A stretch of 64,000 nt of DNA from Brassica napus. Taxonomy: Eukaryota > Streptophyta > Magnoliopsida > Brassicales > Brassicaceae. The stretch is from assembly GCF_020379485.1 (NCBI RefSeq), contig NC_063452.1:12069065-12133064 (forward strand). The letters are read 5' to 3'. The position numbers and the translations under genes are program-made. How positions within the stretch are numbered: position 1 is the first letter of the stretch; each line of letters starts with the position of its first letter. Below are positions 54,137 to 64,000 of the stretch, piece after piece. Under the pieces are notes generated by a model. That model was given only the letters and a program-made list of their open reading frames with translations. It was not told the origin of the DNA and did not search any database.

Positions 54137-55512
54137 CTGGAGAAACAGCAAAAGTATGAGACTTTTGTTGACCCATGAAAGGAAAGAGCTAAGCTTTGAG
54201 ACCTGTGTTGAAGAGCCGATGTAGGAAAGAGCTAAGCTCTGATTATCATCTTCTACGTGAGACAATAAAAAGATGATAATCAGAAACAATTAAATATAAA
54301 AAGAGCCAAATTAACAGATTCAAAAAAGAGTCTCTTCTGTTCGAGGAATGGGAAATAAAAGGCTTGAGAAAGCCATGGAGATGTGGTTTTCCTCCAGCTT
54401 GCGACAGCCATGGAGTTTCAGCATTAAAATTTCTCAAATTTGTTTTCCCTATACACGCTTCACTTTTTCTTTATTTTCACGACGAGACGTTGATAGTACT
54501 CAAAACAGAGTCACATATCTTGTAAATCAGGTTTCGTCTTGAATTAATCTAACATTTATTCAAAAAGATAAAAGAGATAGCCAAATAATTGTTTAGATAA
54601 TCGCTTAAGTATTTACCATGGAAGATTTAAGGAGATGATTTAGCCAGTGAAGGATCTTAACCTGAAAAGGAGATGAAAAATTAACCAAACTTCTCAACAT
54701 CAAAGACATTTCAAAAGAATCAAACAATAGTGAAAATCAACTCAGTCTTTTGATTAACAAACATCATTCAGAAAAATAAATCCCAATTGACAAATCTAGA
54801 GTGAATCCGTCAAAATCCAGAGATCAAGTAACTAAATTCAAGCACTCATGTGTATATCAGCACAGATATTTTACGTAACAGAAGCATGAACTCATTAAAT
54901 CGACAAAGAGGAAACATATCTCATGATTACCTCTGGAAGAACCTTGCTCATCCATCACTTGTTGACACTACTTTGCAGGGAAGATACTCGATCGACTTCT
55001 ATTTTTTCGAGACAATAAATTATTGGAGTTCGTAAGAAAACTGAACTCTAGTGGAAGAGGAAGCGCCCTCAGACGAAGGATCTCGAAGGAGACGGCAACC
55101 CTAATCAAAGGTGATGCATAGGAGGACGGTAGCGGGCCGGATCAAACCCATAACGCGACAATCTGATAACTTGACATTTAAAAAAAATAATAGAAGTGGG
55201 TCCCACATGCTTGCGGATAGCTTAAGGAGTCTCGAAACTGTATCATTATAATATAGACTAGGAGTTAATCCGCGCTACGCGCTGAGCTATTTTAATTTTC
55301 AAATGTTAACTATATAGTTTTTTTTTACATTGTATTACGAAGAACAACAAAATTCTGAAATGTATGTTTGTGTGAATATATATTTCCTTAGGAAAAAACT
55401 GAAAACTATACATTTTTAAGATAGATGTTTAATATATTTTTTCATTTCTTATATTGTATATTTACTTATTATTTAGTTTTTCTTATATTGTAGGACATCT
55501 CTCTCAAAATTT

Positions 55513-55758
55513 TTTAAAAGTTTTTGTCACAAAAATAACATTGAATAACTAAAATGACTAAAATAGCCATTTTTTAATTTCAAAATTTTAATTTTAAATT
55601 TTTTTTTAATTTGAAATCATATCCTCAAAACCCCACCCTTAACTCTAAACCCTAAATCTATATTAATTAACCCTACGGTATAAAAGTATTTTTACTCTTT
55701 AATAAAACTTATTTTGGTCATTTTTCTTATTAAGGCTATTTTGTGACAAAAACTTAAA
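55513..55758. mobile_element. MITE copy a inside Helitron B
   Basis: Inverted ends AAGTTTTTGTCACAAAAATA and ATTTTGTGACAAAAACTT bound a 246-bp block containing ACCCCACCCTTAACTC and AAACCCTAAATCT. The surrounding GGACATCTCTCTCAAA and its rough inverse suggest longer outer ends. Confidence 0.75.
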
Positions 55759-57062
55759 CCGACCATCTTAAAGAATTTCTCTGTATTGTATATTTATTTA
55801 TTCCAATTTTCGTGCTTTTATATCAAATGGTAAAATTACAATAGATATTTAATGTAATATTTCAATGTCTTATATTGTATATTTGCTTATTATTTATTTA
55901 ACTATACATTTCCATTTAATAATACATTTTTGAGATAGATGTATAATTTTTTTTATATTATATATTTACTTACTATTTATCTTTTATTGTTTTGTATATT
56001 TACTTTTTCTAAATTTCTTACTTTTATATCAATGATAATATTATGATATATATTTAATGTAATATTTTTATTTTTTATATACTATATTTACTGATTATTT
56101 ATTTTTTTCTTATATTTTTACTTATTATAATATGTAACATTTCTATCTCTTATATTGCATATTTACTTACGATTTACTTCTTCATATATTGTATATATAT
56201 TTACTTATAAAAATATTTGTAAATAATAAAAATGTAAAAAAAAATACATTTTCAGATAGATGTTAGATGTTAGTTTTTATTTCTTATATTGTATATTTAC
56301 TTATTATTTATTTTTTCTTATATTGTATATTTAATTTTTTTTTATTCTAATGTTATGATAGATGCTTAATGTAATATTTTTATTTCTTATACTTCATTAT
56401 TGTTGTCAAAATAAATATATTTAATTATTATTTATTTTACTATACATTTTTCAGATTGATTTTTAATTTAGTTTTTTCAGTTATAATATTGTATATTTAC
56501 TTATTGTGTATTTTTTCTTATATTGTATATTTATTAATTCTAATATTACGATAGATGTTTAATATAATATTTCTATTTGTTAAATTGTATATTTACTTAT
56601 TATTCATTTTACTAAAGATTTTTTTCAGAGAGATGTTTAATTTAGTTTTTTAATTTTTTAATTGTATTTTACCTATTGTTTATTTTTTATTGTATATTTA
56701 TTTATTTTAATTTTCTTCCTTTTATACCAAATAATAGTATTATGATAGAGGTTTAATGTGATATTTATATTTCTTATATTGTACGTTTCTTTTACATATA
56801 TTGTATGCTTGTTTTACTTATATTGTATATTTACTTATAAAATATTTGAAAATAATAAAAATGTAAAACTATACATTTTTAAGATAGATGTTTAATGTAG
56901 TGTTTCTATTTCTTATATTGTATATTTACTTATCTAATTATTTTTCTTTTATATCAAATTGTAATATTACGATAGATGTTTAATATAGTTTTTTATTTTT
57001 TATATTATATATTTACTTATTATTTAGTAATTCTTATATTGCAGGACATCTCTCTCAAATTT

Positions 57063-57297
57063 TTTAAAAAGTTTTTGTCACAAAAATAACATTGAATAAG
57101 TAAAATAACCAAAATAGCCACTTTTTATTTTGAAAATTTTAGTTTTAATTTGAAATCCTATCCTCAAAACCCCACCCTTAACTCTAAACCCTAAATCTGG
57201 ATTAGTTAACCCTACGGTATAAAAATATTTTTACTCTTTAATAAAACTTCTTTTGGTCATTTTTCTTATTAAGGCTATTTTGTGACAAAAACTTAAA
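57063..57297. mobile_element. MITE copy b inside Helitron B
   Basis: Same ends and interior as 55513-55758, with the flanking GGACATCTCTCTCAAAT also conserved, so the copy spread together with the host repeat unit or re-inserted at the same kind of site. Confidence 0.75.
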
Positions 57298-57838
57298 CTA
57301 ACAATCTTAAGGAATTTCTCTGTATTGTATATTTATTTATTCTTATTTTCGTGCTTTTATATCAAATGGTAAAATTACAATAGATATTTAATGTAATATT
57401 TCTATGTCTTATATTGTATATTTGCTTATTATTTATTTAACTATACATTTTCCATTTAACTATACATTTTTGAGATAGATGTATAATTTTTTTTATATTG
57501 TATATTTACTTACTATTTATCTTTTATTATCTTGTATATTTACTTTTTCTAAATTTCTTGCTTTTATATCAATGATAATATTATGATATATATTTAATGT
57601 AATATTTTTATTTTTTATATACTATATTTACTAATTTTTTTATTTTTTCTTATATTTTTACTTATTATAATATGTAACATTTCTATCTCTTATATTGCAT
57701 ATTTACTTACTATTTACCTTTTCATATATTATATATATATATTTCAGATAGATGTTTAATATAGTTTTTCATTTCTTATATTGTATATTTACTTATTATT
57801 TAGTTTTTCTTATATTGTAGGACATCTCTCTCAAATTT

Positions 57839-58070
57839 TTTTTAAAGTTTTTGTCACAAAAATAACATTGAATAAGTAAAATGACCAAAATAGCCACTTT
57901 TTATTCTGAAAATTTTAATTTAAAATTTTTTTTTAATTTGAAATCCCATCCTCAAAACCCCACCCTTAACTCTAAACCCTAAATCTAGATTAGTTAACCC
58001 TACGGTATAAAAGTATTTTTACTCTTTAATAAAACTTCTTTTGGTCATTTTCTTATTAAGGCTATTTTGT
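57839..58070. mobile_element. MITE copy c inside Helitron B, right end truncated
   Basis: It matches copies a and b up to TTAAGGCTATTTTGT (about 58070), then passes directly into minisatellite text (ATATTTACTTAT) without the final GACAAAAACTT. The junction lies where TTTTGT is shared by both, a microhomology break. Confidence 0.75.
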
Positions 58071-59639
58071 ATATTTACTTATCTAATTGTTTTTCTTTTA
58101 TATCAAATTGTAATATTACGATAGATGTTTAAAGTAATTTTTCTATTTCTTATATTATATATTTACTTATTATTTATTTTATAATATATTTTTCAGATAT
58201 ATGTTTAATGTATTTTTTGTATTTCTTATATTGTATATTTACTTATTATTTTTTTATGTTTTATATTTACTTATTGTAATATTATAATAAATGTTTAGTG
58301 TAATATTTTTATATTGTATATTCACTTATTATTTATTTAACTATACATTTTCATATATATGTTTAATTTACTTTTTCCATTTTATATATTGTATATTTAC
58401 TTATTCTAATTTTCTTGCTTTTATATCAAATGATAATATTATGATATATGTTTAATGTAATATTTCTATTTATTATATTGTATATTTACTAATTATTTAT
58501 TTTTTCTTATATTGTATATTTAATTATTATTGTTTAATATAATGTCTCTATTTCTTATATTGTTTATTTACTTATTATTTATTTTCTATTTTTTAAATAA
58601 TAATGCTTCGTCTCATGGGAGAAGTTTTTTTCGCTGATGTGAACCCTATATGGAACCTCAAAATGTCTCTTTTATTAGTATCTATTTCTACTAATGTATA
58701 TTTACTTATTGTGTATTTTTTTTCTTATATTGTATATTTACTTATTCTAATATTATGATAGATGTTTAATAAAATATTTCTATTTTTTAAAATTGTATAT
58801 TTACTTATTATTTATTTTTCTAAACATTTTTTTCACACAAATGTTTAATTTAGTTTTAATTACTTAATTTTATTTTACCTATTGTTTATTTTTTGTTATA
58901 TCGTATATTTATTTATTTTAATTTTCTTCCTTTTGTATCAAATGATAATATTATGAAAGAGGTTTGAAGTAATATTTATATTTCTTATATTGTATGCTTG
59001 TTTGACTTATATTTTATATTTACTTATAAAATATCTGGAAATAATAAAAATGTAAAACTATAAATTTTTTAGATAGATTTTTAATGTAGTTTTTTTATTT
59101 CTTATATTGTATATTTACTTTTTTATTGTATATTTACTTATCTAAATGTTTTGCTTTTATATCAAATTGTAATATTACGATAGATGTTTGATGTAATATT
59201 TCTATTACTTATAATGGATATTTACTAATCCAACTTTTTATTGTAATATACTTTTCAGATAGATGTTTAATGTATTTTTTATATTTTTTATATTGTATAT
59301 TTACTTATTCTTTATTTTTTTTATGTTTTGTATTTACTTATTGTAATATTATAATTAATGTTTAATGTCATATTTTTATATTGTATATTTACTTATTATT
59401 TATTTAACTATACATTTTTCAGATATATGTTTAATTTAGTTTTTTCCATTTTTTATATTGTATATTTACTTACTGTTTATCTTTTCTTATTTTTTATATT
59501 TTTTTATTCTAAATTTCTTGCTTTTTTTTACACCGATAATATTACGATATATATCTAATGTAATATTTTTATTTCTTATATACTATATTTACTTATTATT
59601 TATTTTTTCTTATATTTTATATTTATTTATTCTAATATA

Positions 59640-60328
59640 ACGATAAATATTTAATATAATATTAGTATTTCTTATATTGTGTATTTAGTTATTATTTATT
59701 CTACTACACATTTTTCATATATATGTTTAATTTAGTTTTTTTATTTCTTAATTGTATATTTACTTATAATTTATTTTTCTTATATTGTATATTTACTTAT
59801 TAGTTTAATACAATGTTTCTGTTTATTTACTTACATATTATTTATTTTTCTTATATTACAAATTTATTTATTATTTATTTTCTATTTTTTAAATAATAAT
59901 GCCACGTGTCATCTTTCGGGAGAATTTTTTCGCTGATGTGGACGCTCTATGGAGCCTCAAAAGGTTCTTTTTATTAGTATATTACGATAAATATTTAATA
60001 TAATATTTGTATTTCTTATATTGTGTATTTAGTTATTATTTATTCTACTACACATTTTTCATATATATGTTTAATTTAGTTTTTTTATTTCTTAATTGTA
60101 TATTTACTTATAATTTATTTTTCTTATATTGTATATTTACTTATTAGTTTAATACAATGTTTCTGTTTATTTACTTACATATTATTTATTTTTCTTATAT
60201 TACAAATTTACTTATTATTTATTTTCTATTTTTTAAATAATAATGTCACGTGTCATCTTTCAGGATAATTTTTTTCGCTGATGTGGACGCTCTATGGAAC
60301 CTGAGAAGGTTCCTTTTATTAGTATAGA
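59640..60328 (-). repeat. Tandem duplication of the Helitron B 5-prime terminal 344 bp
   Basis: Copies 59640-59983 and 59984-60328 share the full order of motifs from ACGATAAATATTTAATATAA to CACGTGTCATCTTTC and TTTTATTAGTATA at roughly 95 percent identity. Only the outer copy ends with the TATAGA terminus. A more diverged third form of the terminus is at about 58598-58685. Confidence 0.85.
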
Positions 60329-60573
60329 TTTGTTTCATGGGCTGCTAACATAGATTTTGTCTGAGACCAGTAAGTTATCGTACCTCTTTTTCTCTTTCAC
60401 AGGAAAGTCCGACAATGGAGCTCCTTCTTTGGTGGTGTCCGTCTTCTTCTGCGTCGATTAGCTAGCAACTCTTCTCATCTTCTTCTGAGAACTCGCACAG
60501 TTACGTAACTCCACTGCATCCATTCATTGTCATTAAATTTACAATTAACTCCATCTCCCCCATTCATTCCACG
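60329..60573. other. Flank to the right of Helitron B, no gene recognised
   Basis: GC content rises (CTCCTTCTTTGGTGGTGTCC, CTTCTTCTGCGTCGATTAGC) as in a gene leader, with a CAG acceptor-like site near 60402, but no frame with known similarity follows. It may be a displaced exon or leader fragment. Confidence 0.4.
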
Positions 60574-60716
60574 ATTTGATATTTTTATTCAAAATAGCAT
60601 ATCTGACTTTTTTTTAAAGAATTTTGTTGATATAGTTAACGTGATTAAACATTAAGCTGATTAAGAGCAGTCCGGGTCCTTGTAGATAGCAGAGGGAGTA
60701 TATGCTTCGGGCCGTT
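60574..60716 (+). repeat. Second copy of the 44281-44421 segment
   Basis: It is direct in orientation and ends at GGGCCGTTA, where the MITE that continues in the first copy is cut off. See the first copy for shared motifs. Confidence 0.85.
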
Positions 60717-60758
60717 AAATATTTATCAATATTCTTGGCATTTTTGTTTTGCCAAATA

Positions 60759-61014
60759 CTCTCTGTTCCTAAAAGATTCATATTCTAGAGTTTTCACACA
60801 TATTAAATAAACACGCAAAATTTTACTAATAAATGTATTATTTTCTGTGTTTAGTATTTATCTATGATTTTTAATCAATCAAAATTCAGTAAACACGATT
60901 AATGTTTTTGAAGTTTGCAATTTATCATTATTACATGCATTGAAAATGTACAATATGGATTTTTTTAAAATAAATTTTTTTTCTAGAACATGAATTATTA
61001 AGAAACGGAGGAAG
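60759..61014. mobile_element. Stowaway-type MITE, 256 bp
   Basis: The left end CTCTCTGTTCCTAAAAG and the right end GAAACGGAGGAAG are inverted versions of the CTCCCTCCGTTTC Stowaway terminus. TA dinucleotides flank both sides (60757-60758 and 61015-61016), the Tc1/mariner target duplication. The interior holds AGTTTTCACACATATTAA text. Confidence 0.85.
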
Positions 61015-61100
61015 TATCACTTTAAGTCTGTTGGAAACAACTCTTCCCTCGTCACTTTAAGATGATGGCTTAAATCCTCTTAAGTGCAGTTTTATATTAT

Positions 61101-61448
61101 GGGGTGTTATTCAATTAGTTATTTAAAATCAATATTAATGTTTTGTAATCTATCAAATTTTAAAATTTTAGATAGTTTAAGTTGATGGATTTTAAAATCG
61201 ATGCAGTATGCATTGGATTTTGAGTTTAATCATTTATTCATGAGATTCTATAAAAAATAATTTGAAATCAACAAAAAATAATTTTAAAATATTTAAAAGT
61301 TGAATAACACTAGATTTTAAAAACTGAATTTAAATCATTCATTGAATAACACTAGATTTTAAAATATAGTTTATAATCAACATTCGGATAACAATGAATT
61401 ATGTTTAGATTTAAATTTTATTAAAATACATTATTGAAAAACACCATA
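61101..61448. mobile_element. MITE copy 3 of the GGTGTTATTCAAT family
   Basis: The left end GGGGTGTTATTCAATTAG and the right end ATTGAAAAACACCATATTA are inverted, and the size is about 350 bp. Internal phrases (TTGAATAACACTAGATTTTA twice) match 26942-27330 and, less well, 13790-14118. This is the best preserved copy. Confidence 0.78.
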
Positions 61449-61750
61449 TTAGTCTTATGCTTCAGCTGGTGACCGTTAGCTGAATAGAAAAATGAATAAA
61501 ATAATGTACAAAAAATCAGTTGAAGAAATGAATAAACAGAAATATAGGTATTTATGTTCAATTCATTCCACATCCAAATTGGAGGAAGATTTTTTTCTTC
61601 TTCACTTTTTTCATCTTTGAGGAAATGAGAGGAACATGTGTCTCTAATTTGACAAAAAATCAACATAATTAGTATAAAAATTGAAAAATAAAAATTTTAC
61701 CATTATTTTGTTCATAAGACGTGATCACCAATTGAAGCCTTAGACGGTAA

Positions 61751-62087
61751 GAGCATGAACATCCCAAAATTCTTAGGGAAGTTTTTTGACAAAATGTGGA
61801 TCCCACTGATGCGTGGATCCTACAAAAATTTAAAAACCACTCCCCAAAATCACCAAATAAAGATCGGTAATTGGAGGGTTTTGGTACTATTTGCGGACTC
61901 CACCGACACGTGGCAGTCCACGATTGGTTTATTTATTTATTTTTATTTTTTTAGAAAACACAAAAAAAAAAAAAACTTAAGGATCTCTTGCGAGAATCAT
62001 GGTATTAGTTTTTTATTAAACATATACATACCGGCCCAAAATTGTTTTTTTGCTTCCACCCCGTTATAAACCAGGACCGGTACTGCT
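61751..62087. mobile_element. Harbinger/Tourist-like MITE related to 44371-44690
   Basis: It starts after TAA with GAGCATGAACATCCC and ends GGACCGGTACTGCTTAA, a weak inverse. The interior shares CGGACTCCACCGACACGTGG / CACGATTGG with the other copy. A 104-codon frame inside (61755-62069) is not a gene. Confidence 0.5.
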
Positions 62088-64000
62088 TAAGAGTGTCCTT
62101 TTTAACGGTCGACAAATAAAAGAAAACTAAGTAGGATTTATATGCATGATGATGCATGAACTGGTCATGGAATTTTTCGAAAGAAACAACAAATCTTTAG
62201 TGTTCCGTGTTATCATCCCATGACACACTTTCCTTTGGACCTTCCTTCGTGATACACGGTACTACACCTCGGATCCTCAAAAAAACGTTCAAATTATTGT
62301 AGTTCATATATTTAATTAGTCGAAAAGTATTCTAAACTCGGATCATTCTCATCCAGTCAGTTTCGTAGTATTAACTGATAAATCATACAAAATATACTAC
62401 AATAATATAAAAATGGTCATATTGATTGTTTTATTATTTTGATAAAGCAAATTTTCGCTAAGAAATTTTTTTTTTACAGAACCGTCCAAAATTAGAAAAT
62501 TGTCATATTGATTGTTATGTTAATATATAGTTAAATTTATATAAGATTGCACCTTTCAAAAAAAAAAGACTGCACTTATCTCATTTACATATTATTATTA
62601 CAGTAAACGAGAAAATTCCATAAAAATACTCCAACTAAATTTTATTAAACTTTTTAATACACAAACTTTTTTTTAATACTCCAACTAATTATTTATCTCA
62701 TTTTAATATACAATCTTATAAAACTTGGCACATTTTTATATCCAGAATTTTTCATTTTAATTAAAAATATTTATAGATTTCAAAATAAAAAAAAATCTAT
62801 AAAATTTACAAAGCAAATCTCAGAAAATTCTAATTTTATTTTCTCTTTCAGAAATAAAAGTAACTAAATTGTGTATAAACTTAAATTTTGTAATAAAAGT
62901 TTTAAGTTTTAAATATTGAATATTGAATTTAGTTTGTTTTCTGAAATAGAAAACAAATTTATTTAGTTTGTTTTTAGTCCGTCACAATATAATTTTTTGA
63001 TCCACTATATAACTTTATGAAAGAACATATTATTAAAATATTTCTAGTTTTTGATCCACTGTATAACTTTAAAAGGTGGACATCTGTAAATATTTCTAGT
63101 CCGTCACAATATATATATATTATTTCGAATTAAATAATTTAGTTTTGATTTTTGTTCCTAATTTTTTTTAATGAAATATCATGAAAAGATTTCAATCACT
63201 TTTTTTTAGTATGTTCGAAGAATGAGAGATTTGATCATTCGTCTAATATTTGTTTCTTTCTAATACTGTATCTAGCTATTATAATTGTAAGAATGAAAGA
63301 TCTGAACTATTTATTATAAGTTTTATGGTTTATCATTTAATAAATCAAACAATTCTTAGTTTATACATAGTTTACATATACTAGAACGGTAAAGTATTAT
63401 ATATATATATATATTTTATATGTATACTCTTAAGTAACTAAACTTCAAAAGTGTAGACTAATAAAATAAGTTATTTATTTTGTTGTTATTTTTAGACTGA
63501 ACTGATGAATATATACTTGACATACATTTATATTTTGAGTATGCACTTATATTCTATAGCAGCTTGATATATTAGATTTGAACACTAACCAACATGTTAA
63601 TAGAGTTTGCCGGTGATACTCTTTTAAATTTTGATTCTAGATATGTATCTAAATCGAAATTAATTTTTACAGATGTCCACCTTTTAAATTGACACTTATG
63701 TAATTCACCGAATTCATAAAAGAAGTTAAAAAATAACTAAATTCATATCAATGAAACATAGACGAGAACGGAAGCACAATTTTATAGAGGTAGAAAATGA
63801 AATCACTTATGGAGAGTCAATAGTAAACAAATCGAGAGCAGAAAACCTAAACTTTTTTCGTCATTATACAATCGATGTTGTCTATTTGGGGTGATTTTTG
63901 TCAACCACAAAACTTAATTTCCTTTTATGCATATGAAGTCTTAAAATAATTAAAATGAGATATAATACGTTAACTTTTCTACAACGATGAAACATTTAAA
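62088..64000. other. AT-rich intergenic DNA to the window end, no gene seen
   Basis: No coding frame is visible. ATCCACTATATAACTTTA-type text is repeated at 63000-63017 and 63055-63072. A 22-bp perfect inverted repeat lies at 63068-63089 and 63667-63688 (TTTAAAAGGTGGACATCTGT core), about 580 bp apart, possibly the ends of an undefined element of about 620 bp. Confidence 0.5.

Larger units (their letters stand above)
44834..55257 (-). mobile_element. Helitron A: gene-carrying Helitron with a nested gypsy element
   Basis: The 5-prime end is at 55257 on the minus strand (TCTATATTATAATGATACAG). The 3-prime end is at 44834: a perfect CCGCG-CTTG-CGCGG stem (complement of 44851-44864), then GGTTGAAGATCC and CTAG (44834-44837), followed by T. 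Span is 10,424 bp, or about 3.3 kb without the gypsy insertion. Cargo is a 5-prime-truncated AGP19-like gene (plus strand) and a Zim17-type gene (minus strand). No Rep/helicase is present, so it is non-autonomous. 44838-45662 and 54195-55256 hold no other gene that I can name. The pairing of these two ends over 10 kb is inferred from orientation and content. Confidence 0.72.
55258..60328 (-). mobile_element. Helitron B: 5-kb Helitron filled with AT-rich minisatellite repeats
   Basis: The 5-prime end at 60328 on the minus strand is TCTATACTAATAAAAGGAAC, preceded by A. The 3-prime end at 55258 is a GCGC-G-TAG-CGCGG hairpin (complement of 55270-55283), then ATTAACTC and CTAG (55258-55261). The T that follows is the first base of Helitron A. 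The interior has no coding frame. It consists of degenerate units of roughly 75-90 bp of the kind ATAGATGTTTAATGTAATAT plus TTCTTATATTGTATATTTAC, repeated dozens of times, with three MITE copies. 60238-60328 is the canonical 5-prime region with CACGTGTCATC. Confidence 0.78.

Noticed and set aside
54246..54437. Minus-strand frame as an independent gene
   Set aside because: It lacks similarity and probably overlaps the damaged transit-peptide exon of the Zim17-like fragment.
1..64000. rRNA, tRNA, CRISPR arrays or bacterial-type operons
   Set aside because: No cloverleaf, rRNA or regularly spaced spacer pattern was seen; introns and transposon types show that this is plant nuclear DNA.

Overview
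This is a plant nuclear window, almost certainly from a Brassica species. AT-rich DNA full of transposons surrounds a short gene island whose proteins are near-copies of Arabidopsis thaliana genes. Five genes in a row, NLP6, RPN12a, plastid ribosomal protein S6, THRUMIN1 and a DEK-C protein, correspond from memory to At1g64530, 64520, 64510, 64500 and 64490. They lie in descending order, so the window carries that Arabidopsis block in reverse. Species and subgenome cannot be decided from the sequence alone.

Layout. 1-3149 is the right part of a CACTA transposon with a decayed tnpA gene. 3300-4008 holds remnants of a GRF-finger protein and a PIF/Harbinger transposase. 5437-5792 is a two-exon gene for a PSY-type sulfated-peptide precursor. 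6037-13114 is a complete CACTA element (14-bp ends, GTT duplication) with an intact five-exon tnpA and a tnpD broken by a nonsense codon and a frameshift. 13115-15634 holds MITEs, including a long hairpin. 15635-21399 is a decayed Ty1/copia element with both LTRs. 21571-25197 is a run of Helitron ends. 25230-25934 holds orphan exon fragments.

The gene island spans 27522-43379: NLP6 (-), RPN12a (-), PRPS6 (+), THRUMIN1 (-), DEK-C (-). RPN12a and PRPS6 diverge from one 277-bp intergenic stretch. Within the island lie a CRK kinase pseudogene, a 405-bp tandem duplication split by a Mutator-type insertion, and a solo LTR (40630-41296). The genes are unrelated in pathway: a nitrate-response transcription factor, a proteasome lid subunit, a plastid ribosomal protein, a chloroplast-movement actin bundler and a chromatin protein.

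44834-60328 is the most unusual part: two minus-strand Helitrons joined end to end at 55257/55258. Helitron A carries fragments of two genes that I recall as neighbours in Arabidopsis (AGP19 and a Zim17/DNL zinc-finger gene), and a 7.1-kb Ty3/gypsy element has since landed inside the AGP19 exon (TSD ACCAG). Helitron B is about 5 kb of degenerate AT-rich repeats with three copies of a small MITE and a duplicated 5-prime end. 60329-64000 is intergenic with Stowaway and other MITEs. I saw no rRNA, tRNA or CRISPR.

Splice sites were assigned by hand from GT/AG rules and protein continuity. Family and Arabidopsis locus names come from recall, not database searches.
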